This document shows positions 10,557-21,499 of a stretch of DNA of 64,000 nt, in pieces; the first letter of the stretch is position 1, and every line of letters begins with the position of its first letter. The stretch is taken from positions 18,166,001-18,230,000 of the forward strand of contig CM060734.1 of assembly GCA_030704615.1 (NCBI GenBank), in the 5' to 3' direction. Position numbers and translations under genes: made by a program. The notes below the pieces were generated by a model. That model made no database searches, was not told where the DNA came from, and worked only from the letters and a program-made list of their open reading frames with translations. This stretch comes from Takakia lepidozioides. Taxonomy: Eukaryota > Streptophyta > Takakiopsida > Takakiales > Takakiaceae.

Positions 10557-12270
10557 AGATCCATTGATCACTGTTCATGGCTGGAAATGTCTGTTCGTCT
10601 TAAAGAAGCCATTTATGATCATAGAAGGCTTAAGAACAAAATAAGAGCATTTCTTTACATAAAGAACATCACCAAAGCAGGGTTAAGGACTGATATTTGG
10701 CAGCTTATACAACAGGGGGTAATCAGCTGCCCTATTTTGCACATCAAGTCACTTATTGACACCATGTTTTTTGCCCCCTGATCTGTTTTAGATCTGGGGC
10801 TGGTGTGTAATTTCAATGACAGGGTAGAGTAATATTCCCACCTCTTATTCCATGCCCCAAGACCAAGTTCTATGTCTGGGGTAGGGAAATCATTACCATA
10901 ACAGGCTGTAATCAGATTTACATGCCATGCAATCATCCATAGGAAACACAAAGAATCTGAATTGCTCATCCCATCAGGCCTGCAGGTTACTTTGGTATTA
11001 TTTATCCTAAAGCGACTTGAATACAATGCCTGAATCATTCTCTTCGCATCTACCAATGTCTTACCGTTTTGGAAAATAGGTAAACATTCAAGGGCATATA
11101 ACCAAGGACCAGGTTTGGCCACAAAAGATCCATCCATATCAGTTTGGCATGGTATCAAGTGTCCTAGAGTAACCGGCTTCTAAAAGAGGCTAAGTTTCCA
11201 ATGCTTGTACATTCAAGAACACTGTCTGGTCATGAAAACAGGTCTGCCCTACATTGTAGCATGTTACCAGATAAATTCTTTAAAGCCATCAGCTTGTCAT
11301 ATCATTGCTCCATTGTCACATCGGTATGCCATAGGGAACAAGAGATAGTCGCCCTAATGATTGTCATAAAGTAACAATCGGGAAATCTTATATCAAACCT
11401 TTTAGTGTTTACCCACCCCTTGTTTTGGGTAAAACATGTGTACAAAACCAAAGGGGGCAGGTGTTGGGACTTAGGTGATGAAGTCTAGCAGGGGTTTGCC
11501 ACCTGGTTATATTCAGACAAAACATCTACCAGCAGCATATCATAATTGGGTATTTTTTTATGGTGCTATAACAAAGCCATAACCAGGAGAAACATAGAAA
11601 CATTGAGCCAAAGAAATGGAACTCATTCTTATCGTAAGGTATCTAAATGTGACATAAGGCATCGGCTACAGGGGACCGGCAAACAAGAGTAATATGCATT
11701 GACCGGATCATGTATTAGGTGTACACGTCTACTCCAGCAAGCTGTCTTACCGAGGCCTAGCTCAAAATTTCAGCATTCATAAGCCCTATAGATGTTCTAT
11801 GCTTATCTCAGGTACCTTCAAGGATGCCTTACTCTCCATGCCCAATTAGCCAACATATTTTTGCTGGAGAAGATCTTACCTTATGAAGGACTTGCTTGCT
11901 CCACACCGTGGTCATGGCGGGAGAGGAGGCTGATATCTCATGGCTTTGGCCTTCCCATTGCCTTGGGTTCATCACTTCAATCGGGAACATATTTGATAAC
12001 CTTTTGTCATGCTCAGACCAAGGTGTTAGTAAATCAAACATAAAACTGAAAAACTGAAGGGAGATTGGTTGATAATGTGTACAAGAACCACCAAGTACAC
12101 TGGTCTAAATCAGAGAGGGAAGATACTTATGTCTCGTCGAGACATGGACAAAGACCTGACAAGGTCATTGTAAAATGAACGACAAATCGGCCTCATTATC
12201 AACCATTCTTCATTCACAAGTCAGGTTTATGACAAATCCCAGACTTCAAAGTCAACGAAGTCTCTGGGTG
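10557..12270. repeat. Large tandem duplication, full copy (A-C-B)
   Basis: Order is A at 10557-10628, C at 10629-11261 and B at 11262-12270. The right edge ends in a G-run (about 12268-12283), where the two copies part. The spacer 10321-10556 between the copies holds nothing I recognise. Confidence 0.85.
10655..11158 (-). CDS. Hypothetical ORF of 167 codons within block C
   Basis: An uninterrupted frame on the - strand covers most of block C, the segment missing from the first copy of the duplication. It is rich in Trp, Cys and Asn and reads like a real coding exon (for example RPDGMSNSDSLCFLWMIAWHV and FPTPDIELGLGAWNKRWEYY), but I recognise no family or motif. The frame could continue into block B, which contains several stops. 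It may be a piece of a transposon polyprotein or a chance ORF. Confidence 0.3.
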   Translation of the reverse strand: MIPCQTDMDGSFVAKPGPWLYALECLPIFQNGKTLVDAKRMIQALYSSRFRINNTKVTCRPDGMSNSDSLCFLWMIAWHVNLITACYGNDFPTPDIELGLGAWNKRWEYYSTLSLKLHTSPRSKTDQGAKNMVSISDLMCKIGQLITPCCISCQISVLNPALVMFFM

Positions 12271-12423
12271 GGGGGGGGGGGGAGAAATTAGAGACATGCC
12301 TACAATCTCAACTCTCCAAGGTCAAAAAACAAAACAAGCCGTGACAAGCAAAGGTACATCAACACTTACATCATAATGTAGAGTTTTACCTTTTAGCTAC
12401 ACATAAGCTCTGGTAATGGAAAG

Positions 12424-14950
12424 ATGAGGCCAATGAAGGGACCTCAAGCCTCCATTCCACATCCCTGCTGTGCATACCCTGCAAGCACATCATATTGCAC
12501 TCCACGACACCACATATCGTTCAGCCATAGTGTTGAACACTCCCTTTGCATCCTAGATGCACCCACATCTTGCAAACATGTCCACCATGATATTGTTCAG
12601 AATGTCATCTGGTACAATTCGAGCTCTAAAGATGTCGCCATGCATTTCCTTCCCCATTTCCAAAGCTGCCAGGGTAGTGTTCAGATTGACATTTGGCACA
12701 ATTCCAGCTTTGATGATATCCGCATGCACCTCTTGCCCTTCTCCAGGGTTCCCAGGCTTGCACGCACATTGCAAATGTACACAAACATGATGTGCTTCCC
12801 CCATCATTTGCTCATAGCTCTCCAAAGCCTCCATCCCACGTCCCTGCCGTGCATACCCTGCAAGCATTGCACTCCACGACACCACATCTCGTTCAGCCAT
12901 AGTTTCGAACACTCCCTTTGCATCCTAGATGCACCCACATTTTGCAAACATGTTCACCAGGGTATTGTTCAAAATGACATCTGGTACAATTCCAGTTCTG
13001 AAGATGTCGCCATGGACCTCTTTCCCCTTTTCCAAAGCTGCCAGGGCAGTGTTCAGATTGACATTTGGCACAATTCCAGCTTTGATGTTATCCCCATGCA
13101 CCTATTGTCCTTCTCCAGGGCTGCCAAGCTTGCACAAGCATTGCAAATGCATGACACAAACATAATGTGCTTCCCCCATCCTTTGCTCATAGCTCTCCAA
13201 AGCCTCCATCCCACGTCCCTGCCGTGCATACCCTGCAAGCATCGCACTTCATGACACCACATCTCGTTCAGCCATAGTGTCGAACGCTCCCTTTGCATCC
13301 TAGATGCACCCACATTTTGCATACATGTCCACCAGGGTATGGTTCAGAATGACATTTGGTACAATTCCAGCTCTGAAGATGTCGCCATGGACCTCTTTCC
13401 CCTTTTCCAGAGCTGCCAGGGCAGTGTTCATAATGACATTTGGTACAATTCCAGCTTTGATGATACCCCATGCACCTCTTTGCCCTTGTCTAGGGCTCAA
13501 TGCACCCACATTTTGCATACATGTTCACTAGGATATGATTCAGAATGACATTTGGTACAATTCCAGCTCTGAAGATGTCGCCATGGACCTCTTTCCCCTT
13601 TTCCAGAGCTGCCAGGGCAGTGTTCATAATGACATTTGGTAAAATTCCAGCTTTGATGATACCCCATGCACCTCTTTGCCCTTGTCCAGGCTCGATGCAC
13701 CCACATTTCCAGCTTTGATGATAGCCCCATGCACCTCTTTGCCCTTGTCTAGGGCTGCCAGGCTTGCACAAGCATTGCAAATGCACAGTGTCGGCTTCAC
13801 CCCCTCCCCCATCATTTGATCATAGGTCTCCAACCTCTATCCCACGTCCCTGTTGTGCATACCTTGCAAGCAGCAATGCCCAAAGTGTCCACAACCCCCT
13901 CTCATTTTGATAGCCATAGAATCGAAAACTCCCTTTGCCCAAGCCTCAATGCATCCAACATTTGGGCATACATGTCTAGGTCAGGGCAGTGTTCAGAATG
14001 ACATCTGGTGCAATTCCAGCTTTGACCGATGTCACATGGACCTCGTTCCCCTTTTCCAGGCTTGCACACGCATTGCAAATACATACAAACGCGATGTGGT
14101 TGGGCTTCACCCCTTTGTGCATCATTTGCTCACAGGTCTCCAAAGCATTCGTACCACGCCCAGTAATTCTGCCAACATTATATTCCACGTGATCAAAGAT
14201 CATTGAGGCATTTTGTGTTGAACACTTGTGATCATCCATGATGCTCCCTTAACATACATGTGACAAGGTTGGTGAGTAGAGAAAAACGTTCGTCGTGAAT
14301 CCACTTTGGACAATGTGAGTGTGCACTTGCTTTCCAACTTCTAGGCCTTTCATCTTGATGCACTTGGGCAAGACACACATACGTATCTACATCTGCTGAA
14401 ATGCCTCTTTGGTTTAAAGTCTGTAGAGCCTCTTTCAGTCTGCCTACCTCATAAAGCATCTTCACATGCCCATAAGCGCCAGAAGAGTTTATCAACTGTG
14501 GCGCTACAGCTGCTGCTTCCAGCTAACCATCTACCCATGGAGGTTTCTTGTAGCTATCCTTCCACAGGGATCCATAGGTAATCTGGAGCTTGAAATCCGA
14601 CCCTCTTGGATGAATATGACCCACACTCTATCCTGCTCCTTCAGCTATCACTGCCTCTGCACAAATCATGCATACATCCTTGCCTTGCTGCCAATGCGAT
14701 CATCGCACTCCACGACACCACATCTCGTTGAGCCACAGTCGAACACTACCTTTGCATCTTCAATGCTCCCGCATTCGGCATACATGTCCATCACGGCGGT
14801 GTTCAGAATGGCAAACCCTACAATTCCAGCTTTCACGATGTCACCATGGACCTTCCATGTCATTTCCAGGTGGAGGCAGTACATATTAAAATATGCAAGC
14901 CCCCAAGGCCAGATTTTGTTTGCCTGTTCTCGTGAAACACACGTCAGCAA
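12424..14950 (-). pseudogene. PLS-class pentatricopeptide repeat (PPR) pseudogene
   Basis: On the - strand the reading runs from about 14.95 kb down. It contains HGDIVKAGIVGFAILNTAV, MDMYAECGSIEDAKVVFD, VGRLKEALQTLNQRGISADVDTY and many copies of ARQGRGMEALESYEQMM, KAGIVPNVILNTALAALEKGKEVHG and VDMYAKCGCI. These are L, S and P motifs of PLS-type PPR proteins, which in plants bind organellar RNA and often guide C-to-U editing. The frame is broken many times, and long ORFs on the + strand here are antisense shadows. No DYW or E domain is recognisable. The locus is a dead gene, expanded by tandem duplication. Confidence 0.8.
12552..13790. repeat. Tandem repeats in the PPR pseudogene (376-bp and 193-bp periods)
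   Basis: The phrase CCTAGATGCACCCACAT starts at about 12552, 12928 and 13303, a period of about 376 bp (roughly 125 codons, about three PPR motifs plus a spacer). From 13304 the period shortens: GATGCACCCACATTT recurs at about 13497 and 13690, a period of 193 bp that keeps only the K-A-G-I-V-P-N...H-G-D-I-F block. The period change marks a secondary duplication. Confidence 0.8.
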
Positions 14951-15273
14951 ATGTGGCCCCGAATCACGGGTGCAATCAATGCGTAGTGGTTCATGGAGTC
15001 GTTTAGTCGACTATAATTCACTTTAATGATAAATATCTTTATTCCATTAATCGAAATGTGAATGAAAATTTCTAGTCGCATGTGCAGTAATTAGAACCAC
15101 TTGTAATTTATGCTTTTTCAAATTTTATGTATTTACGTAATTAATTAAATAGCCCGGATTTTTACTACGACTCCGGGGTCGTTGACCCCACTTCTGCCCG
15201 CCGTCTGAATGCCCCGGTGGGCCCACATTGTCCGTTTCAACTCTCCAGTAGTCCCGCTTACTGCCAAGTGGTT
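14951..15273. other. Spacer between PPR relic and LTR element
   Basis: A/T-rich to 15150, then GC-rich. No gene seen. The last five bases (15269-15273, TGGTT) are the left target-site duplication of the element that follows. Confidence 0.6.
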
Positions 15274-16010
15274 TGTCGCGCACCTCACTTCGGTAAGCTC
15301 CCCTTCAAGTCATAGTTACTCGCTTCGATGCGCGCGCCTGACTCCCAACCTGGCCACCCGGGCCAACTTGGAGCTTCGGCTGCTCACCGGGACATAACGG
15401 CCCCCTTCGCTTCCCACTAAACCCTCCACCTATTTGGGACTAGGAGAAATTCCCTTGGTAGATGGCAGTCCGGAACAGCTCCCCACTCTTTGGTCGCTTT
15501 CCGGCTCACTCGCTTACTCACTAGTTTTTGGTCACCAACGGGCTTGCACCGTTCTCGGGGTCACTACTCCCTTTATATATACTTCTGTAGCTGTCCGCGG
15601 GGGTTTCACAACCAGCCATGCCATTTTATGGCGAACCACCACGAAAACCCTCGACTCCCGGTGATGAGTCGCGGTGAGTCTTGGCCCACACCACGGCCCC
15701 TATGGACCGTGATGAGTCCCAAGACTCCCACGACTCCCACCACGAGGTCTCCGCCCCCATGGTGAGTCCTATGCCACCCCCACTAGTCCCGCTAAGCTAC
15801 CACCACCCCTTGTGGAGCCACCCCTTGTGGAGCCACCCCCACCGCAACCCGGTGTGCGGGGCTCCACCTAGTGAGCGCCTCCGCTTCCCTGAGTGCCTTG
15901 GGCACTCAAGGGTGCTTCAGCCCCCCATACCTATCGCTGCCATTGCCCCCACCACAAGGGCAGCCCTCGTGTGTCCCGACCCCCTGCCCTCAAGGCAAAG
16001 GGCCGCGACA
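15274..16010 (-). repeat. 3' LTR of the gypsy element
   Basis: 737 bp. On the - strand it begins TGTCGCGGCCC and ends GCGCGACA. The body matches 21500-22181 directly and its terminal 70 bp match 20821-20892 in reverse complement. The sequence just inside it, at 16011 onward, is purine-rich on the - strand and could serve as polypurine tract. Confidence 0.9.
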
Positions 16011-16859
16011 CACACCCCTACCAACAGGGAGTCGATGTCCTCATCGACTTGTCCATTTTGTAAGAAACGAACATCCAAGTTGTGGCGTCCCACATCAAGG
16101 AGTTTGTTTCCGTACCATGGCGTCCCATGGCCAAAGAACCAAACCCCACACTTGACTCTACTCTCCACTAGCTAGTTCGGCCGACTTCCTTCCAAGTCCG
16201 GCCAAGGGTGGAGCCTCTCCAGCTCCTCCCAGTGCACTCTTCTTGGCCTACTTCAAGGCCAAGGAACGATCCTCCCCGAGGATCGAATCGCCTTACTGCA
16301 ACAACATTGCTTGCGACCGCTCATGATGCCGCTTTTGGCATCACCTTGAGCAAGGTTCCCTGGAACCCTCTTTGACTAGGAAGATAACCTTGAACCAACC
16401 GTACGCCCCAATCACTACAATTGGGTCCGCCTTGGAATGCTGGCCTGAGTTACGGGAAACGCCGAAGTCGCACTACGACTTTGTCCCGAGGCTACACGAT
16501 TATAGTACGTGAACGTTAAGCACGTAGCTTCCGCGTTAGCCCGCACTACAAGGCAACCCCTCGGTAGCGCAGTTATAGTACGCGCACGCGCCAGGTGCGC
16601 ACTAGCACGTGAATTCCCAAAGAAGTCGCAAGTTTCCTTGTCCCTTGGTGGGGGTCACCCGATTTTGCACTACGCAAAACACACGATAACCCAATTTACC
16701 CTCCCACTTTTATAAGCTAGCATGCATTCTACACACTAGCAAACCAACCATGCATCACCATTCCAAACAAAATAGGACGCACAACATTTGGAACCCATTT
16801 CTTTATAACAAATTTTTGTACAATACAAGTTTTTGAATCGGATTCCTAAGCTAGCTAAG

Positions 16860-17110
16860 CCGGGCTAAGCATTGCATTTCCTCCCCCACGCTCCAAGGTT
16901 GATGTCCCATCAACGCTTCTTTTCCGCTTTTGAGGTCGCCCTTCGAAAGCTGCAACCGCCTCAGATGCGTTTCCCATTTCTGAGGCACGCACCAAGATGC
17001 TTCCACATGATGATAGCCCTTCCTTTTGACGAGATACTCCGTTTCTCGGTTCTTGAACCTCCTCGACTTAAGTATTGCCTCCACCTCGTACTCAGGTTCA
17101 TTTTCATGTG
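16860..17110 (-). pseudogene. Integrase C-terminal chromodomain
   Basis: The - strand reads EPEYEVEAILKSRRF, EYLVKRKGYHH and EASWCVP. This is the aromatic-cage-type pattern of chromodomains carried by Ty3/gypsy 'chromovirus' integrases, which are thought to steer integration towards marked chromatin. It lies directly before the 3' LTR side, as expected. The frame upstream is shifted relative to the integrase core. Confidence 0.8.
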
Positions 17111-17368
17111 TCCAACAACATAGGTGGCGGACGCAACACTTGATGCCGATTCGGACGCGCTTCATCTTTGAAGTAAGGCTACAAAAGGGAGACATGGAAT
17201 ACTGGGTGCACCTTGCTGTTTGCCGGCAGCTCCAATTCATACACATCCTCATTCATAACCTCCGAATGCGAAAGGGTCCTGCATACGGAGGTACGAACTT
17301 CGGACTCACTTCTGGAGGTAGTCAAAAATTCTTGATGTTCAACCAGACCTCTGTGCCTGCCTCAAACT

Positions 17369-18216
17369 TCACTTCCCTCCGCTTCCGATTCGCCTGTCTT
17401 TCATACGTTTCCTAGCTTGGCAATGTTGTACTTTGCGAGCTTCAACAAACGCTCGTGTTCTTCCAGTACCGCCGCTACTGCCGGTCCTCAACGTCCTGGG
17501 CGGCCCAACTGTTGGCACCAGAGGTGCTTTTCCATAGACCAATACGAAAGGGGGAACTCCGTTGCGGAGTGTTCTGTTATTATAACAGAACTCTGCCGCG
17601 TCTAAGTGTTCCACCCAGTCTGTTGGTCTGCCGACACGTAATTCCGCAAGATCTGCTTCACTACGGAATTCACCCTTTCTGTTGCCGTCGGTCGTAGGTC
17701 GGAAGGCGGTGCTATCTTCAGCCTCGTCCAATCTTCTTCCAAAGTGCCCTCCAAATTTACTCGTAAATTGGATCGCGGTCCGAGACAATATCCTTGGGGA
17801 CTCCCTGATGCTTTAAGACGTGGGTGAAGTAAAGTCGCCCTGTCTCCTGCGCCGTTGCCGTCTCCTGGTGGGGATGGAAAGGGCCCATTTTACTGAACCT
17901 ATCCACCACCACCATGATTTGGCATCGAATCCTTTTTGACAGCGGCATAGCAGTCATGAAATCCATCGAGACGCTTTCCCAAGTCCCCTCTGGAATTGGC
18001 AAGGTTTGTAACAGCCCCGCGTGCTTTTTGTACTCGCTCTGGTTTTGTTGGCATGTAGTGCATGTCTTGACATACTCCTCTGCCTCCTCCCTCAGTTTGG
18101 GGCCAGAAAATACTCTTTCTCACGAGTGACGCAGTGCGCTTGGCTCCGCCGTGGCCCGCAAGCGGGCTATCATGGCATTCTCTCAAGAGGCTATCTCGGA
18201 TCCCTCCCTTCGGCAC
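17369..18216 (-). pseudogene. Integrase zinc-binding and catalytic core region
   Basis: An HHCC-type segment is readable around 18.0-18.2 kb (ECHDSPLAGHGGAKRT, then a Cys pair in a shifted frame). The core follows with SMDFMTAMPLS, VVVDRFSKMGPF, QGVPKDIVSDRDP and DGNRKGEFR-like sequence, then ELRVGRPTDWVEHLDAAEFCYNN. The first two catalytic Asp residues are visible. Frames change at about 17.77 and 18.0 kb, so the protein cannot be made. Confidence 0.85.
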
Positions 18217-18392
18217 GTAGAGACGTTTTGCTTATACCGGGAGTCCATTTTGCAAGTGGAACTGCGATTTAACCCCCCATCCTCAAGTCCTGCATCACGG
18301 ACTTCGCCAGCTCATCCTTCGGCAAGCCTTCCGGATCTTCCTTTGGAGCGCCGTCTCGCCCTTGTACACCAACAAGAGCTGCTGCTTTCTAC

Positions 18393-18836
18393 TTAAAGCA
18401 TCGGCCACCACGTTGTCTCGTCCCGTTTGTACTGGATATCCACGTCGAACACCGCCAAAGTATCTTGCCACCTAAGTTGTTTTGGGGACAACTTGGGCTG
18501 CGTGGCAAAATACTTCACCGTGACATTGTCCGTGAACACCTTCACTGGGTTGGAACCAACATAGTGGCGCCAAAGCTCAAGACAATGCACCACCGCCTTC
18601 ATCTCTTTCTCGTGCGTCGGCCACCGTCGCTCCACTTCATTCAGTTTCTTACTTTCGTAAGCCACTGGACGTCCATCTTGCATCAGTACACCCCCCAATC
18701 GCGAAGTCCGACGCATCTGTGTGTATCTCGACGGACGATCGAACTCCGGGATTTTCAAGACTGGAGCTTCCCTCCGCCATCCTGCTTTAATTCAGCAAAA
18801 GCTTGGCCACAAAGGTGTTCCATGCCCAGACTTTAG
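18393..18836 (-). pseudogene. RNase H domain of the gypsy polyprotein
   Basis: Readable signatures are GGVLMQDGRPVAYESKKLN, THEKEMKAVVHCLELWRHYV, VFTDNVTVKYF and LSPKQLRWQDTLAVFDVDI, a Ty3-type RNase H. It sits between the reverse transcriptase and integrase segments as in all Ty3/gypsy elements. The region at 18.79-18.98 kb upstream still reads as the RT connection ([20 protein letters not shown]). Confidence 0.88.
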
Positions 18837-18838
18837 AT

Positions 18839-19660
18839 TTACACAGAAGGTCTGACAGCGGCCCCGCAATCTTGGCGAAATTTCTCACATACTTCCGGTA
18901 ATAGGAGGCGAGTCCTAGGAAGGATCGCACTCCCCCCGGGACCGAAGTCGGAGGCTCCCAGTCCAAGATCGCCCTCACCTTCTGTCATCTCATTTTGATC
19001 CCATCCTGTGTAATCACATGCCCTTGGAACTCCACTTTGTGACCCCGAATTCGCACTTTGAAGCTTTGGCATACAGCTTCCCTTCCCGCAATTTTTGGAA
19101 CACCCTTTTCAGGTGCTCCAGGTGCTCCTCCTTTGTTTTCGAGTACACCAAGATGTCGTCGATGTACACGATCACAAAGTCATCCAACCACTCCTGGAAA
19201 AGGCTGTTCATCAGCGTGCTAAATGTCGCTGGTGCATTGGTGAGCCCAAATGGCATCACCAAGAACTCATATGAACCATACCTTGTCCTGCACCGCGGTC
19301 TTCTCCTCCTCTCCTTCCGCCACCCGTTGAATTTGGTGATAGCCGGAGCGCAAGTCGATCCGGCTGAAATACTTCGCTCCTGCCAACCGATCGAAGAGGT
19401 CGTCGATCCTGGCAAAGGGTACCGGTTTTTGATAGTCACCTTATTCAGAGCCCTGTAATCGACACACATCCGCAGCGTCCCATCCTTCTTGTCTGCAATA
19501 GCACCGGGGCTCCGTAAGGTGACTTACTCGGCCAGATGTACCCCTTTGACATTAGATCCTTGAGCTGAGTCTTCAGCTCGACCAACTCTCTGTGGCTCAA
19601 CCGGTAGGGTGCCTTGGCAGGCGGTTCCGATCCCGGTATCAACCTCAATCTTGTGGTCAA
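18839..19660 (-). pseudogene. Reverse transcriptase domain of the gypsy polyprotein
   Basis: Motifs include [57 protein letters not shown] and the catalytic [15 protein letters not shown] box with its Asp pair. Order and spacing are those of Ty3/gypsy RT. Frameshifts between [10 protein letters not shown] and the flanking segment, and again near 19.3 kb, show it is inactive. Confidence 0.9.
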
Positions 19661-20059
19661 CTCCTCTTCGCGGTGGCAAGCCGCTTGGTAAATCCTCCGG
19701 CATCACATCCTGGTATTTCTCCAAAATCCCCTTGATCCAATTTGGGCTCGGCTCCCCATCGCCTTCTCCTTTCACTTCTCTAATGTAAAGCAAAAATTGG
19801 GCTCGTGTGCCTCCTCCACGGCCCACTCCTTTGCTGACAGAAGGTTTATTCGCCCTCCCACGGATTTGGGCGTTTCCGACACTCGTAAAACCCCTCGCCA
19901 CCATTCCCACATGACAGCGTGACTACTCTCTTGCGCCATCTATGACCGCTCCGGATTTGCTCAAAAAGGTCATCCCCAAAATGAGATCCATCCATCGATC
20001 TCGATAGATGGTGAAGTTCTCACGTCCCTCCCAACTCCCCAATGCCCCCCGTCACTTGT

Positions 20060-20130
20060 CGGGAGTCCCACTTTCGCGCCGCCGCCGGCGTCATGAAGGA
20101 GTGCGACGCTCCTGTGTCCACCACAACGAC
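20060..20130 (-). pseudogene. Retroviral-type aspartic protease active site
   Basis: The - strand reads VVVVDTGASHSFM. The DTGAS signature is intact but the flanking frame is broken. It lies between the CCHC knuckle (about 20.34 kb) and RT, as expected for gypsy polyproteins. Confidence 0.8.
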
Positions 20131-20329
20131 ACGTTAGTTCCGGATATTATCCCCCTCCATGAACAATAACTGACTCCCTTTACTACGCATGGGGGCGCCA
20201 GTTTCTGATACAACTCACAAGATAGTTGCCTACCTTGCAGTCCTGGGCGACCACCGCTTCCACCAAGCGACTGATGGTATCTTCCGACCGCTCCGTGGTT
20301 GCCCGAGTCATGTTCAATTGTCGAGGTTT

Positions 20330-20820
20330 GTGCACTTCTTGGCCATGTGCCGGGCTCCCCGCATTGAAACACCTCCATCAAAGGTCGCCTTTTGTCCGCC
20401 ATAGCCGCTCCACCCGCTTTTTTTCCTTTCGAAGCAGCCCTCCCTCGATTTCCACGTGCCATTGTCCCGCGTGGCCTATCCCACTTCTTTCCGGTCGGGA
20501 GAGTCACCTTCCCGCCGGTCATCTTCTTGTGGTTCAGCTCCGTACGGCCTTGTCTCTCACCCCTAGAGACATCTGAGAAACATTCAGCCCTCTTCAATTG
20601 CCTCGTTCAAAGTCTTGGGTGGCTTCTCCTTCAACTTCCGCCTTGCCCATGGGGCCAGTCCCCGCCACAAAGTTGAAACCATTTCTGGTTCTGCCATGTC
20701 CCTCGACTTCGAGCAAAACAACAGCACATTGAAAGCTTGGACATACCCCGAATGTCATCTGTTTTGCTTCAAATTCCTCATCTTGTCCCGGGCAAGCCAG
20801 GACGCGTTGAGGGGCACAAA
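20330..20820 (-). pseudogene. Gag, C-terminal half with CCHC zinc knuckle
   Basis: From the inversion breakpoint the - strand reads FVPLNASWLARDKMRNLKQ, MAEPEMVSTLWRGLAPWARR and PPKTLNEAIEEAE, the retrotransposon gag capsid pattern. A basic region (20.40-20.55 kb) precedes a CCHC-like knuckle at about 20.34 kb (CGEPG... MAKKC in a shifted frame, one base missing). The N-terminal half is on the other strand at 20.93-21.50 kb. Confidence 0.82.
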
Positions 20821-21499
20821 CGGGAGTCAGGCGTGCGCATCGAAGCGAGTAACTATGATTGAAGGGGAGCTTACCGAATGAGGGGCGCGACACTTGGTAT
20901 CAGAGCTTAGAGTTCAGTACGCGATCGTCCCTTGGGATTGTTGGCCTCATCATGGGGTCGGGCAAGCCAAGCGAAAAGCGGAACGGCCCAAAAGATGATT
21001 ATCCTGGTGAGCCCGATGGGGCGACGTGTCACCGAACGGGGCCGTTTGAGGAAGCCGACGCAGGTTCTGAAAGCCCGCTCAAGAGCGGGAGGAATCGAGG
21101 AGTCGGAGCCCGAGGAAATTCCGTGAGAGCTCCGACCGACCAACATATGTCTCCCATGCCGGCAGCCTTTTTGGGAAGGGTTGTTGGCCGCAGTTTTGGC
21201 GGGACCTTTGAAAGACGTGTTTAAGGCGGCTAATGCCACTTCCACTAAGGCAAAGTTTAAGGTGAATCCTAAGGAACCCGGCACCTTCGAGGGCGCTCCA
21301 AAATTCGGAAGGCACTCACCCCTGGCTCCTGGAGCTAGAGCAGTACTTCCGGGTGGCCAAGTTGAGTGACGAGGATCGGGTGGAAGTGGCTCCCACCTAT
21401 TGAGGGGCTTATGCTCAACAATGGTGGCAGAAACGCCTTCTCACGACCGAGGCCAAGCCTGGAACCTTGAACTGGAGTGGGTTCAGGATTGATGAAGAG
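20821..21499 (+). other. Inverted block: LTR end, primer-binding site and N-terminal half of gag
   Basis: 20821-20892 is the U5 end of the LTR (ends GCGCGACA), 20895-20906 the primer-binding site, and 20932-21499 gag. Gag signatures are KFKVNPKEPGTFEGAPKFG, WLLELEQYFRVAKLSDEDR and AYAQQWWQKRL, split by one frameshift and one stop. All run on the + strand, while the rest of the element runs on the - strand. Breakpoints are at 20820/20821 and 21499/21500. Confidence 0.88.
20895..20906 (+). promoter_or_regulatory. Primer-binding site, initiator tRNA-Met type
   Basis: TGGTATCAGAGC, two bases after the LTR end, is the classical plant LTR-retrotransposon priming site complementary to initiator tRNA-Met. 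Here it lies inside the inverted block. Confidence 0.92.

Noticed and set aside
12424-13254. 276-codon + strand ORF with repeated CTPRHHISFSHS-like units
   Set aside because: It is the antisense shadow of the PPR pseudogene; the - strand gives recognisable PPR motifs.
15434-16175. Overlapping Pro-rich ORFs on the + strand
   Set aside because: They lie largely in the 3' LTR and recur in the 5' LTR with frame differences, so they are not genes.
20859-21224. 121-codon + strand ORF as an independent gene
   Set aside because: It is the start of gag in the inverted block after the primer-binding site.
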